A stretch of DNA of 64,000 bases. Source: Echinococcus granulosus (taxonomy: Eukaryota; Platyhelminthes; Cestoda; Cyclophyllidea; Taeniidae). The position numbers were made by a program, and so were the translations under genes. Within the stretch, counting starts at the first letter, position 1. The number at the start of each line of letters is the position of its first letter. The DNA is taken from NCBI RefSeq assembly GCF_000524195.1, contig NW_020170409.1:256261-320260 (forward strand). The letters are read 5' to 3'. The notes beneath the pieces are model-generated. The model was not told where the DNA came from, ran no database searches, and saw nothing but the letters and a program-made list of their open reading frames with translations. Below, in pieces: positions 23,527 through 37,332 of the stretch.

Positions 23527-26342
23527 GTACCATTTTCTAAAAAATCCTCCTTTGGTAGTCCGTTTTTCTTACCTCTCTAGACTACCTCCAATCGAACATT
23601 AGTCCATAATTGTGAAGTTGTAAAAGCGAGAAAAAATGTCACCGTCGTAATGGGTCGAAGAAATCCCACTGTTTCCTGTGGACCAGTCTATGTGAATTTA
23701 ATTAAAGCAGTAAGCAACAAAAGCATTGCGTGCATGAAAAAAAACTTACATTAATGCCGTTTCTTGTAAACAAGATACCCGCTTATTAGCAGCAAGTACT
23801 CAGGAAGGGCTTCGAGAACAGTGCGTTGGTGACGGTCCTGACCGTGGTGGCTTCTAACCCACTACCAAAGCATCCTATCAAGCAAACATTCAACTAAAAC
23901 GTAAAACTCCTGAACACAGATGTCTTGTCTGCTCATAGCTCATCGTGAACTTGCATGGGTGACGAATCTTTCTGTGAAAACAAAGAACCTAATCATTCAC
24001 ACAAAACTCTCCTCATGTGGAACACTAGGAAAGGTAAGTTATCTTAGGATAGCTCGTGTGTATAGACAAATAGTTGCGTCGAAGATATGCAGAGCTTGTT
24101 TAAACGCTGCAATTCGTGCACATACACAAAATTGGGGAAACTGTGAGAAAAAAGCGCTATTCCCTTGCTTTAAACCTCTTCTTTTATTTTCCAATTCAAA
24201 AGCCTCGGTTCCACTTTATGCTATAGGGCAAAATCATGGTTCTTTCACAAATTCATTTCATGTAACACTTTAGGCTATCTATAATTACAAAAATACATTG
24301 TAATCGAGGGATTTTTAGTCATTTTTGCGGCACAGTTGAGGAATAGTCCGGCTAGAACAACGCCACTCACCTCCTCAGAGAATTCAATCCCTGTACAGTC
24401 CGATGCATTAAGTGTCAAATTACGTCCACTTCTTGACTCCACTTTTTTGTAATTCATTTCCTAAAAATGTCAGCTACAGCAATTTGTTTCATAAAAGGAA
24501 AGAGCACATAAAAATTAGTGCCTTACGAAGCAAGGAAGCATCGAAGATTGCGTCTCTAAGTTCCCGCCTCGGGTGCATGGCTAAAGGGCTTTACGTCGCC
24601 TCAGCATCGTTATGTGGTAATGGATTGAAGTAACTATAATAATCATGTGAAAAATTGCCTTAGGTTTTTTGGACCTTGTTTAAAAGTAGACTTGTAATTT
24701 GACAATAAATTCACCATAAGTTAAATTGGAATGATGCAAGTACCGTGACTATCGAAAAGTTTAAACAGGCTGGACTGAATCGTCGGCAGATTTTGGAAGC
24801 AGCTAAAAGGCGAATTTTGGGGTTGAGCTCACCGAGTTGTTCATTGAGCAGGGCTCATTTTATCAGCTTCTCCTAATACCACCTTATTGCACTAATTATA
24901 TGGCACTTCAAGGAGACAACTCGACGCTTCAATACTGAGTGACTTGATGGTTAAATTATATATCGAAACAACCCCCATAAATAAGTCCAAAATCTTAATG
25001 TATTTTGTTGTAATGTAAGACACCTTTGCAGAAATTCGAATGCAGTATTTACTGTTCATATATTTTGGTACTCTATATTTAAAGAAAGGGCAAAAATGGG
25101 TTTCCCCTTTTCTGTCAGACTTGTCGGTTGAAAGCACCACCCTAGTTTAAACCAGCACCAAAAGGCACTAGAGTCATCTCCAAGGTCCCTGCTTTATCCT
25201 GATATCATTGGTATGCCACTTAAAACCTTCAAAAATGCATAGCTGACAGTTCCGTACAAGTGCTGCGTGAAATAAATGTCGACTATTGCGTGACCAAAGG
25301 ACATGCTTTAGCCACTAAAAGCCTTTACTGTTCAATTAATCACTATTCATAAAACAAAATTTTGCATATTGCATTTGGCCTTTGAAGAGGTGCATTATTC
25401 CAAGTTTTGTAAATACATGACGTGCTGTACAAGTTTTATTACCGGTTCCATCGTGGAGACTACGCGCCCAGACAGCTCGAGTCATTAATTTGGGTGGTTG
25501 GTATCAAAACCCCTAATAAATAGATATTGTGTCCACCCTTTGGGATAGAAATTAGACTTGCAAATAAACCTTAAATGAGTTTACTGTTTGTCTCAAGATA
25601 GGCCAAAATTTATAATCGCTTTAGTAAGCCCCTAACGCTTTGCATGCTGAATGGACGGCTGGAAGATTTGGCGTCCTAGCTCTTCCTATTGTAAGGCTTT
25701 ATCAAAGTACGTTAGGGCATTGTTGTGCCGGTTGCCGATTGACGTGTCCACAGCGCCATGAGCTCTGCGAGTCCCGCCTACTACAATGTCGATGTAGAGG
25801 GTGACGTATTTGGATATTTGACTTCGCAGAAACAAATGACAACCTCGTTAAACGGTTTTTTGCTTGAATAAAAAGAGCTGACCGAACTCTACAGCCAACC
25901 TTATTGAATAGATTTTTCTTCTGTCAGTTAAGATGGTGTTTAAAAATTGCTATCAAAACTAAGGCAAACGCAAATTAGTATCCGCTTAAGAGGGAGGTTG
26001 AAGATATTAGTCAGGGACGAATGGCTAAGCCCGGGACAAAAGCTCGATTAAATTAATGACACAAATAAAATGAAAGAGCGGCTGAGTTGGTGAAACGACT
26101 GAATGAATGAGCTAGGAGTTGTTAAATAACTGAGTGGGTAAATGAAGGAAGGAATAAGCTAGTGGCTTTATGGTCTTTGAGGAGGTAGGTGCACTAGAAT
26201 TAAAGATAAGAAATAAGTAAGGGATTATTGGAGTAAATAGGTAAAGGAGTGATTAATTAGACCGACGGTTGATTTAGTGACTGATAATTGCTTTCTTAAT
26301 CGAATGGCCAATTTTGATGGCTCAAAATTACGGCTTTTTCAG

Positions 26343-26591
26343 ACGTCTCTGACCTCGAAGTATTCGTGACGACGTACATGCACAGCGTGACGCACTACGG
26401 CGGTGGGGTGAAGGTTACGGCAGGACTGCCATGGGACGCCTATTCACTGTGCAATACCGCCACCTCCGATCTCCACAGCGTCAACAGCGCAACCGTCCAC
26501 TGCGCTACTCCTCTCCACGGCCGGTGGCTCCTGTTGCGTCGCCAGCAACAGCCCCTTCAACTCTGTCTGCTTGCCATCTATGTCCGAAAAA
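26343..26591 (+). CDS. Lectin-like membrane protein, exon 3 (second half of galactose-binding domain 1)
   Basis: The acceptor is acggctttttcag and the donor is A|GTACGT, both phase 1 (249 bases, residues 97-179). The peptide starts 'DVSDLEVFVTTYMHSVTHYG'. Cys133 and Cys150 lie where fucolectin-type domains usually have a disulfide-forming pair, then 'HGRWLLLRR' matches the 'GRyV' strand and 'PLQLCLLAIYV' the closing strand. The frame joins exon 2 as Ala-Asp. Sugar-binding residues cannot be assigned by eye. Confidence 0.75.
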
Positions 26592-29500
26592 GTACGTCTC
26601 TCAGAGTCTCCTTGTTGTACATGAACTACTCCTGAAGATGGTAATAGGAGTATAAAGGTATATGCACGATTTTTTGGCAGCACAAAAGGACAGATAGCTG
26701 AATGCTTAAAATATGCTTACACGTCCGTTGTTTGATGAGATAATTCCTGCTCCACTGAGCATAAGTAAAACGGAAATCCATTAAATGGAATTTTTATCGT
26801 GAGGTTTCGCCACTTTGTTAAGGTATTCACTACTAAGTTCTGCACTAGAGGAAGATCAGCCGTCACAGCCTAGAAATCTTCTTGCTGTAACATAATATTA
26901 CGTTTGTTTTTCTTTTCCAGTTACTCTATTGTAACAAATGCTGTCATATGTGATGTGCGCTATTAGATAAGAAAACTGGAAGTCCTCAATATATGAAGCT
27001 AGCATCAACATTTACTTAGAGGTAGGCTTACGACCGAAAAAATCTATTTAAAATTGAATGACCTGCCATAAATAGAGATTAAATTCATTAATTAGATTAG
27101 TTCCTTATTTTTTATGGAAAACAAGAAAATCCGGTGTTAAGCAAGGAATTTGACTACCAAAAGGCTTTCAAATAGGGCTTGAGAAGGAGAGTTGTGAATG
27201 TTATGTGTCAGTTTTAAAGCGCCATAATGAAGCCCCGATAATGATATCCCACGTAAACAGGGCCTATGTGCATAATTTTAAGTTTCTTGTTAAGTACGCC
27301 ACCGAATGGCCTTTTTGTGCTTTCACAATGCCGTTCGACTCATGCCTCTCGAAGCACCATCCTCCCTTTGAAAAGAATAGCATTACATTGACATCCTAAT
27401 CACTTTTGCATGAGTTGGGCTCTCGGATTGATTTACTAATTCAGTGTATGATGAAAAGGAATCGTACTTTGGTTTGACTTACCTCTGTAGAGGGCAAGAG
27501 TGATTCTTGAAAAAAATGGTATGTTCCTTAGTTTGACTGAATCGGATATACGGAAATCATTGAGCCACATGCTATGTACATGAAAGGTCTTATACCTTTT
27601 AATTAATTAATCATTTTTGTCACATTTTGAAGGGAAATTCAAATAAGTGTCGTCTCAATGATGACGAGTGATAAAATCAGCGCCACCTGTCAGTAAGTCT
27701 CAAAATAGGTCATTACCATGACTCGAAGGTTGGGGAAGATTTAACAAAGTGACTATTTCAAAAGATGAAGTTCAATTTTTGGGATCGACAAGTAGGTTCA
27801 TTTGATGATTTTGGCACCAATAACCATGCAATTTTCTCAAATTAGATCAGTATAAAAGAGGAGTTACGAGTAGGTAAGTGTTGAAGAAAAGCAGTTTTCA
27901 AATGAAGAGCTCTTAAAGTGGCGTGATAAAAGAAGGTCCTTATTCCAAAAGATCAACCTCGTTCCCACATGCACCAGATCAAAAAGGTCCTAAAGCGTCG
28001 GCTCTTCTGGGCGAATGAGTTCGGAGTCAGCTTTCGAACCACAATAATCTACACTACAAATTTTGACAATGGGCAATAGCTTGAAAACTCCAAAATTAAT
28101 AAGTGAGAAGGACATGGAAGAGAAGTCCCTGTTTCGCAGGGCTCGTTATCTATTCATGCATATTCTAGGCAGGAATACTTTTCCATACAATTTCCTTTCT
28201 GTATGGTTGGCTGCTTCAGGTTATAAATCTTATACCATAAAAATGGTGGCAGCTAAGAGCAGGTTTTTGGAGACACTTGAATTGCTCCTGAATATCTTTC
28301 AGGGTATTTAAAATGATAAACAGCTGTATTACCGACGTGCGGAGGGGCTGATGCAAAATCAGCATAGATGGCATGAGTAGGACCCCCGGTACCTTTGGTG
28401 AGGCCGAATCGCAAAAGAGGAAAGGCCTATATAGTCAACCAAACACTTAAATCATATATTCTTGCATCGCAGTTAAAAATAGAGAAATCCCATTTAGGGT
28501 ACCTCAAACTTGATGATTACAAAAGCGGGGTGAAGAAGAGAGGGCATAGTTTCCCAAAATCTAGCGTCTACTTCTTGTCGAATCATATGAATTCATATTC
28601 TAAAAACGCTTTTCACGTTCTGACAAAGTGGACTTGACGTCATAATTTGGATCCAACTGCTTTTCAAAAAGTAAAAGGGCTGTATCATAACTTGAAAAAA
28701 ACTGGTCCAGCTGGAAAAACATGATGGTAGTAAATAGGTACTATCCTGGCGACCGTGGAAATAAGCCATCAGTTTGTGTAAATCAAAACGAAGGATATGG
28801 GCAAGACGGTTATCTTTCACGAAACTCATTATAACTCCTGCGGATTTTTATAGATGAGTTACTTTGGATGGCGCTGTTGACCAAATTGATTCCTACAGTT
28901 GAGCTTGGCGAGTGCAAGGCAAAGTCATACTTGAAAGAAATAAAGAGGCTGCGAGTCACCAGGTGGCTTAATTATAGGCGTGCAGAAGAACTGAGAGGGT
29001 CCTGTGTCAATGGAAATGACTGGGTAATTATGCACGACTCAGGTGTGACCACGTCCTAAAATACTCTCCCCTGTGAATTAGTGAATTGGACTTACTCTTT
29101 TACTGGCATATATCACCCACCAAAAGACAGTGTCGTGGTGCCATTATGAAATTAGCGTATATAAGATGGAGTGATTAAAATAAGCTATCATTATCTCGTT
29201 TAGCAGAACATAGGGACTTAAAAATTTATATTTTCAATTTGAGATATAATGGATGGAAGACGCCCTACATAAAAAGTGCAGCAAAAAACCGTGAGATTGG
29301 ATTCTAAGCCATAAAATTCACGATCAGTAAGGCTAAAACACTGAAACTAAAGGATCAACATCAATGAGGTGAAAGAGGATGGCTACAAAAGCGACGGTTA
29401 AAATGAAACATGGACTACAGGTGCCTCTGCCTATGATCACAAAAAATGAAATATTGTTTTTCCAACTAAGGCCGACATGTCCAATCTGTCACACTTACGA

Positions 29501-30076
29501 AAAGTAAGGTTTCTAAAATATCTAATACGAAATAAAGTGCATTACCCTCAAGAGCAAGGTGAAGGAGATGTAAATGGCCACTATTGTGATAAAAGACAGG
29601 TACAGGAAAAGTCAAAATAAATGATTGAGGAAGTAGGCGCTAAAAATGATGACCCTATTTCCTAGAGCATGGCAACGATTTCTAACGTCCTGCAGACGTG
29701 GTAATGTCATTATGTACTATTTTTTGTTATGTTTGAATATGTTTGCCACTACCTTTTGGCGAAGTTCGCTAAGGAAATACAAGAAATTTGAGACCGTTTT
29801 ACGAGAGTAAGCGCTGCTACCAGCGGATCTTTAAACAAAGAGCCTCAATTTGAAGAAAGGTAATGGAAGTTTTCTTGAAAAAAATTCAAAAAAATAAGGA
29901 AAGTACTAATGAAAAGGTCCATCTTTGTTTGATTTGTGCTGTCAGCTATGTCTGCTAGAAAAAGTTTACTAAGCAGTTCTCACATGCAGAAGAATAAATG
30001 TCTAATTTACAACAAAGGGCCAACAAAAGAAGACCCAGGTCTGTAATTTTTACTGTGAATTGCTTCTTCTCCTCAG

Positions 30077-30367
30077 ACGAGAATCGCTGTTTCAAGCCCG
30101 TGGACCCTATCTTGAATTTCTACGCTAGGGCAAATGAATTCCGACTAGAGCGTCATATCTCCCTGGAGCAGTGTCGCGAATCGTGTGCTGGGACACCGAG
30201 CTGTCAGGGCCTCGCCTTCTCAAAACGGTCCCAACGACATTCCACCGGCCTATGTCGCCTCTTCCGCGAATCTACTACCACTGACGTCAACGATGACGTC
30301 GAAAACACCTCCCAGCTCATCAAGTGCGAGGAGGACTGTCAGCTTGAACAAAATGAATGTAATCTTG
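30077..30367 (+). CDS. Lectin-like membrane protein, exon 4 (PAN/apple-like domain)
   Basis: The strong acceptor is cttcttctcctcag and the donor is cttG|GTGGGC (291 bases, phase 1 to 1, residues 180-276). The peptide carries eight cysteines. It begins 'NENRCFKPVDP', then 'ISLEQCRESCAGTPSCQGLA', then 'GLCRLFRES', and ends 'KCEEDCQLEQNECN'. The spacing, with a central C-x3-C-x5-C followed by G-x-A-F, is that of PAN/apple modules. An alternative donor nine bases earlier (T|GTAATC at 30359) is also phase 1, but joining it to the next exon makes TGA, so the later donor is used here. Alternative splicing to an unseen exon is possible. Confidence 0.75.
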
Positions 30368-32120
30368 GTGGGCACTTGCGCATTTAATGCTCCACTTTCT
30401 ACCAGCTACCTTTTTCTGATCCTAAGTGCTTAATTCCAGTGAAAAAGTGTCGGTCAGTTCTATGGCAATTTACAAAATACCAGTAAAAGTAAAGAAAGTA
30501 GGCTAAATACACACTTGCCTAAAATAGAGCAGGCAAAATAAAAATTATTGACATCGGCTCATAAAAGTGCAACAGGCAATTGAAAAGTGTTTTCAATGCT
30601 AAGCTGCAGTCAAATGCAACATTTTCGGATTTAATAGCGATGGGTAATCACGATTACTCTTGATTTAGTGGGAGGAAACCATGAACAAGTTTTTGGAAAA
30701 GAAATTCGTTGATCAATTGGAAGTATCGACATCGAATGAAATGTATTCAAGGTCTCGAATTTCCTAGGTAACGTATAAAACTGACTGATCTGTGTCCTCA
30801 CTTTTCCTCCCAAAAGCCTCCAAAATGTCCTAATGCCCTCAAATGAGACTGCAAATTAGCGGAAAGGCCGGGTTTTCCATGAATAGTTTCCGCAGATTTC
30901 ATTTCGTTACGGTTCCCGGCAAAAAACTTTGCGGTTAATTTAAAAAAAACAGCAGCATTACTCCTTCACCTTTATTACTTCCAGCTCATTACCTTTCCAG
31001 TGGATTAGTATAAAAATACTCTCTTTAAGTTATGATATAAGCACTAGATAACATTTTGTAGAGCTGGAAATGTATGCATGCCTTTTGTGATGGCCGTCCC
31101 GAATTGAGCAGATGTGTTACTTATAATGAAGAGCGACTATACCGTCATAGAGACCTTTATATGCTTTGTCCTTTACCTTTGTACTTAAATAATTTCTTCT
31201 ATCTTCTTTCTTTCAATCAAAAAATCAATCTAAAAACATCAACCTATTCGTTACCTATTTATGTGGCCTCTTTTGTCCAAAAATAATGTCCATATGACAG
31301 GCGTGTTTTTGGAATTAGTTATATTGTGCGATATAGGAGAAATATCAACGACTTGGGTTACAGTTTTATCCCCTCCCTGATATCCCTTTCTTTAAAGAAG
31401 AAACTCCTTAAACTAAATTTTTTGTAATATTAGAGGACTTTTGCGTCCTTGGGTGTTCCATCCTCCCTCCTTCCCATTTAGTGAATGTCCCAAACAACAA
31501 TTCGGTCACTCTCAAAGCATTAGTGATTTGGAAATCTTTCCTGTATTTACCTTTTCTTTCAAGAACAAGACTTGCAGAAAAGTCTCATTTAGAGTTGGAA
31601 ATCGGTCTATTAATACAGTTATAACGGAATTCATTAATCGTATTCATCGTCGCACTGCTTCAATGACAGCTGCGTCCTCAGCGTAATGAAGTGATTTATC
31701 ATTTATGGTCGTAGTCTTTTAATTCAGTAGATATTTCATGCACTACCACGATTTCATAAATACTTTTTTGCTAAGACAGTTGAGTAAAGGTGCGGTGTCA
31801 TCCCTCACCTCGCAATTTCTGCAAATTGCAACTAAATGATTTTGCTACCGAATCGTAACTCTGTTTCGCATTTTACAAAGATTGATGAAGGCTTGGAAGT
31901 AACTGCAGAAGGGTGAACGAGAATTTCAGTGCTGAAGAAATCAATGGAAACAGTAGTAGAGGTGTCATCTGTGTTCTCCATAAAATTATTCAGTTTGTGG
32001 CAATGAAGTGCGGCCTTTCGGTTCACAAGACGGTTCTTAATCTTTCCTCCACCCCGGCGCTTAACCCCATTGACGTTTGTAATTTTTAGAAAATTGGAAG
32101 AGCATTTAGTGTAAGCAATT

Positions 32121-32220
32121 NNNNNNNNNNNNNNNNNNNNNNNNNNNNNNNNNNNNNNNNNNNNNNNNNNNNNNNNNNNNNNNNNNNNNNNNNNNNNNNN
32201 NNNNNNNNNNNNNNNNNNNN
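32121..32220. other. Assembly gap (100 N)
   Basis: Exactly 100 unknown bases, the usual placeholder for a gap of unknown size. The gap lies in intron 4 of the lectin-like gene and its right edge directly abuts one copy of the inverted repeat R2. Confidence 1.
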
Positions 32221-32494
32221 AGCCTCGCTCCACTCATCTCGATGGCTTTTTGACTCGCGGAACGGTTTGCGACGGTGGGGGCACGACTGCATTGGCGAAA
32301 AGGCACTTTGGCAGTCCTGTCTACAAAGGCGGAAAAAAATAATACAGTGGCATAGCCGATGCTATCAACTGGAGGAGGGGGTATCTACCCCATCACTATG
32401 GTGAGCGGTAGCATCAGTAATGGCTGCATGGACGATGTGAGTGACGCGGAAGTCGGCGAAACTGTGTAGGAGGGGGAGGAGGAGGAGAGGCAAT
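32221..32494 (-). repeat. Repeat R2, left copy, truncated by the gap
   Basis: This block is about 98% identical, in reverse orientation, to 47675-47945. The few differences visible include one T/C change near the gap edge, one C/T change in 'tttgygacgg', one A/G change in 'ggacgrtgtgag', and one extra GGA unit in a GGA-rich tract. No long reading frame or terminal repeat is visible. The high identity implies a recent insertion or gene conversion. The true ends toward the gap are unknown. Confidence 0.85.
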
Positions 32495-35400
32495 CGACTT
32501 TCCATTTCCAAGCGATATGCAACCGTGTCAGGAGCAGGAACTTTTTCTTGTTTGTTTGCTTTTAAATTGATCGGATTTTCGTTTGCTTGTCTAATGAAAA
32601 TGCACATATTTATGTTCAAACGATTCAAAAATTTTAATTAGGCTGAAGAGATTTTTGACAGTCTACACAAGGTTTATTCAGGTCCTGGTGTTATTTTGAA
32701 TGCACTGACTAGTTACTAGATGCAATTCCTAATTCTTTTAAAAGGAAATTTGGGTTCTGCAATTGCTGGAGAGTAGAAGATACGGCACTCGGGAATAATT
32801 ACAACCCAGTTTTAGCGGACAACACTAATGGGTGGAGTCTTGGGTGGTTTTTTTGCGACCACCTTGTTTACTGTAGATTAAATTGAGCTGCTGTTTGCAT
32901 GGTAAACTAACCCCATAGTCAATTAATGGTCCAATTCACAACAAGTTTTAAAGTGAAGCAGCGTCGACACAGAAAGTATGGCCTATGACAGTTGAAAGAG
33001 CACTTCTACCATGCTCAACAGTTCATCACAGAACAAAACATCACGTCTATCATCAGGGGCTCTTTCGTGTTACCGACTAAAGTTTACCACGCAGCATGAT
33101 TTTAGAGCAGTTTGAACAAAGTCCTTTCTCTCTGGTTCATCTTATCCGACTAATCTATAAGCTTGCCCCTGCAGAAGCAGAACTTTCAAGCTGCACATCA
33201 GCCTCCGGCCCAAAAAATGAGGCAAGTCTGGTGGCCATCACATCTTGATTAATTGAGGAAGAGTCATGCTCAATTAATTTCAACGTTTGTTGCGTCCCAG
33301 TTTACCGAAGTAGGACATAACTTATCCCAAAAATACAAAGAAGTTTAGTTTGCTGCCTTTTTGGGTGGCAATTTCTGTTAGTATAAAGGGCGCCAATAAA
33401 ATGTGTGCTAACGAATGAATTTAGGCCAAACCCTCTGCTGGCCCACTTTTCAATCCCTAAAACCCCTGTGCCTTGTTATTTTCTCTCAAGTTATTCCCAG
33501 GAAAATCGCAGATGTGCCTAGGAATATCCAGCAAATTTATTGCATCGTTCATAAAATTCCTCATGAAATAGTTTTTTTCAATTTTCCAGAGCAGTTAGAG
33601 AATACGCAGGAATCCTTTTCCATTTGTTCCGGAAATTCGTCAATCCACCCGTAAAATGAAACCTTGTCACAATCGAGGAACAAATTTTAGGGAGAAGCTC
33701 CTCCAAAAATCGCGTTTTTTCCCCCAAATTTAAACTGTATGCTTAAATTGAACACTATAGTTACTAATATATCGTATGAAAGAGCAAGTGGGTATTGTTT
33801 TACACCAACTTCTTCATAAAATATTAGATATAAGTTACAGTTTTCTTTGATTTTTCGATGACAAAATTCCAAAAGCCCCCACAATGCTCCGTGATTGTAA
33901 CATTTTACAGTAACTGTGACGGTCTCCCCCTCAAGCAAATTTCTCCCCTGTTTCTTCAAAATCATCCAGTTCGCAACGGAAGCAAGTCCTACGTAAAAGT
34001 GCACCATTTTAACCGTAGTGCACTTTAAAGTGGTAGGAAAACTGGTGCCTCGCTAGGGGAGCGAGTTCTTCGGTCACCAGCATCAACCTTCTCTGATGAT
34101 ACGTTGAGATCCCAGTTTACACCATAATTACTCGACCCACTTCCCAACGCCTACTTTGTGAGGGATTATGCGGAAATTGGGGATTTAAAAATGCAAATTG
34201 AAGTACGCGATAAAGAATGAGGTTGAATAGATTTAACAACGTATAATTCGCGAAATTTGTTTTTGTAATTTTGTAGTTAAATTAACTTCTAATATCTCCG
34301 TTTTTTAAATAAAAACATTTAATATAAATACGATGGTATCTCTAGTTTGCTCCGTCCAAAATGTTGACACTCACTTGTCAAAGTCACCGCATCTGACGAG
34401 CAAGGCGAAATTCATGTTACGAAATGTAAACAGACTACTTCCCCACCTATAAAAATTCTTAAAGTGTTTATTTAACCTAACTTTTAACGGTAATCTTGAA
34501 ATTTTCCGCATTTGAAATTAATGGGGCAGCACTGCATTCATGGTGCTGACTGCCTTATTTGTCCATCCCTAAGTGAACTGATTTTGTTAGACAGTTCACA
34601 CTAGAACGCTGAGCCATCGGCCACTTCTCAACTTCCCTGATAAAGGGGAACCGGCATCGAAGTGCAGCAAGCAGGGCTTATTTTCTCCCTCACCTTCCTC
34701 ATTAGGCATGCACCTAGTGGTTGTGGATATAAGTACACATAATTTGAGATTTGGTGTGGCACCATTCGAATACCTGCAACTCTCCAAATGATTAGCTAAA
34801 CAATTTCCCCAAAAAGTACCCTACAGTGCAATACCATCCATCAATCTGGGTGGAATCGCTAACAAAATCATCCCTTATGATACCACGCCAATGGTATTTT
34901 TTGATGTCTGAATTGGGAAGAGGAACCAGATTAGACCTGTAGAGTTGTATGCAAATAAATTCTACCTAGAAAATTATTTAAATGGATCAGTAATTAACTT
35001 CACATCTTTCTGTCACCCAATACATACGAAACTGCTTCCCAGGAAAATATGGAAAAGTATCCCCGAATATGAAGCTGCTTATTGTTTTTACCTTGCAATG
35101 ATAAGTGGTGTCCAGTGTATACGAACCGTACGATGCTTTTTTTCTAGATTCAGAAGAATTAAAAGTTATGCAAACATTATGATGAGCAAGCAGTTGGTGT
35201 CCAGCGCTCTGAACCACCTCCGCAAACGTAAAAACGCGCATCAAAGAGGAAGAGGTTTATTGCTTGTGTGCAGGGAAGTTAAGGACGGGACGCAATGACA
35301 TCATGTTATCAATCAAACCGTGGGTTCCAAAGTACTTATGCGAAGAAACGCATAGTTAAAATAACTACTCTTTTAATGCATGATCAGTACCTTTAATTAT

Positions 35401-37149
35401 TATCTCTAGTACTTCACGTGGTTGCTGTTCGTCATCAAAAATCACAAGCATTTCTGTAAATGGCCATGGACGATGACGATGCTATAAATTTACTATCCAC
35501 TTCATCAGTAACTTTGACTCTTTGAACATTGCGCCTCTAAAAAGGCGACTGTGTCTAAGATAGATTCAATTCTGAAATGCAGTGAGGATTGGGCGATGAT
35601 CTACAATAAAATGTTCCATAAGATAGTTGGTTTTGTGGTAACATTTGACCAAAGGCTGCATAAGGTGGGGGATTTCATATCATTAGGCTATAACATCAGT
35701 CACACCGACATTTATCTGTCATTTTCTTGTACTCAAGTCATGAATGTTTAATATAAGTGGATACTAAAGGTGCGTAACAATTAAAGTGCTTTCCATGGTA
35801 GGAATTCTATATAAATTATGACATAATAAAAATGAATGAAATTGTTCTACTTCATACCTAATGCTCTCACAAAAGTCAAAACCACCATGCACTTTGTCTC
35901 ACGCCCCTCAGTGCTATGTAACTTGGACATCTCGATACGGCACAATTTTTGATACATCTGTAATCTACTAGTTGGTTCCACATCTTTAAAATCAGCAAAA
36001 GAAATTTCAAAAATTCCCTTTCCCTTCAATATTGGTTACTTCATGTTCAGTCAGTCGGTATCCGTTGATGTTACGAGGTGTGGGAATCTGAAAGTCGATT
36101 TAATGAAACTACCGAGAAGATCCCAGGTATCAAAGAGGAGCCTCATGCTAACGGTAAGGTTGCCATGTAGCGGTTTACTGGGAGGACCAAAATGGCTAAA
36201 CATGCAACAGAAAATTTTTTTCTGTCCTTGAGTGACATCCGCGTCACTTCCTGTTTTCATTCCTCTGTTTTGGCCGTGACAAAGCTCTCAAATGTATTAA
36301 AATCGTCTGTGAACAAAAAACAAAGAAACAACTGAGATTTTTTGGTAGGAACAGAAGGCACCCGAATTGGTGATTGCAATCTATCCCGCAGATTTATCTG
36401 GATCCAGAGTTATGGTCTTTTTTTGAAGTGCATTTCTGGAAATCATCTGCCCTACAATGCCGAAGAATAACCAATATTTTACGAGGAGCATATCCTGTAT
36501 TCCTATCGCTTCTCAGGTAAATTTTCTTAATAATAGAGCCACGTAACTGGAGTAATTTTGCAAAAAATTTTGCTTTGAGTTTACTCTCCCATTTAAATAT
36601 ACTACTGTTTTAGCGCTTTACGATCTCCCACCTGGGTCCGTTATTAATTACTTGCAACATGTTTTGGTTCCTAATCTTTATTAGGTAATCCCTTCCCAAT
36701 AGCATTACCAAAGGTGGCTTTGATTTTATTCAAATGTGGTTTCACTTTAGTTTCTTTTGAGCATAATGCAGAATTCTAGGCTTATGAGTCTGCCCAAAGT
36801 GGACGCTATGCAAAAGACCTTTATACTGTGAGTCGTCGCATATTCAACAGCTCACTGATGTCTTCCTTTTAAAACCCAGATTTAGTAAAATCGAGCCATT
36901 ATAACCAGAGTTTTGCCTATTTGGAGGTAGTTTGTTCATCTCTGCATTTCTCTTTAAAAGCATTATCGTGCGAACGAGTCTGGAAGGGGCCTTATTATAA
37001 ACGTGAGGGGGTGATGGTAAATTGTTGGCATGGAAAGCCTAAGTGTGATAGCCGAATCACGAATGGCCGGATAAATTAAGTATTTAAAGGAGCAAAACAA
37101 TAAGATAATTTTTTCGTAAATATTGATGGTCTGCACATTTATGATATAG

Positions 37150-37332
37150 GAAGCGTTTTTCCACTGACACGAATGAACGAAAAGGATGAGGGAAATGAAG
37201 GCAAATCACCATCAAGTGTGAGTGTCTGGAGGATCGAGGAGCCCAAGGATCTGGCAAATGCGATACAACTGCAGAAAACTCTCTATGCCATTCGACTTAA
37301 TGGACGGATCGTATGTGAAGCGGAATCTTGTG
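37150..37332 (+). CDS. Lectin-like membrane protein, exon 5 (linker and start of domain 2)
   Basis: The acceptor is tttatgatatag, which is weak in pyrimidines, and the donor is G|GTAGGT (183 bases, phase 1 to 1, residues 277-337). The peptide starts 'SVFPLTRMNEKDEGNEGK', a charged linker, then 'SVSVWRIEEPKDLANAIQLQ' and ends 'GRIVCEAESC'. The join to exon 4 gives Gly. The acceptor is the least certain splice site in the model, but the phase and open frame fit on both sides. Confidence 0.6.

Noticed and set aside
31832..32306. Open frames running through the first N gap
   Set aside because: Translation across unknown bases is meaningless, and the flanking sequence is repeat R2.
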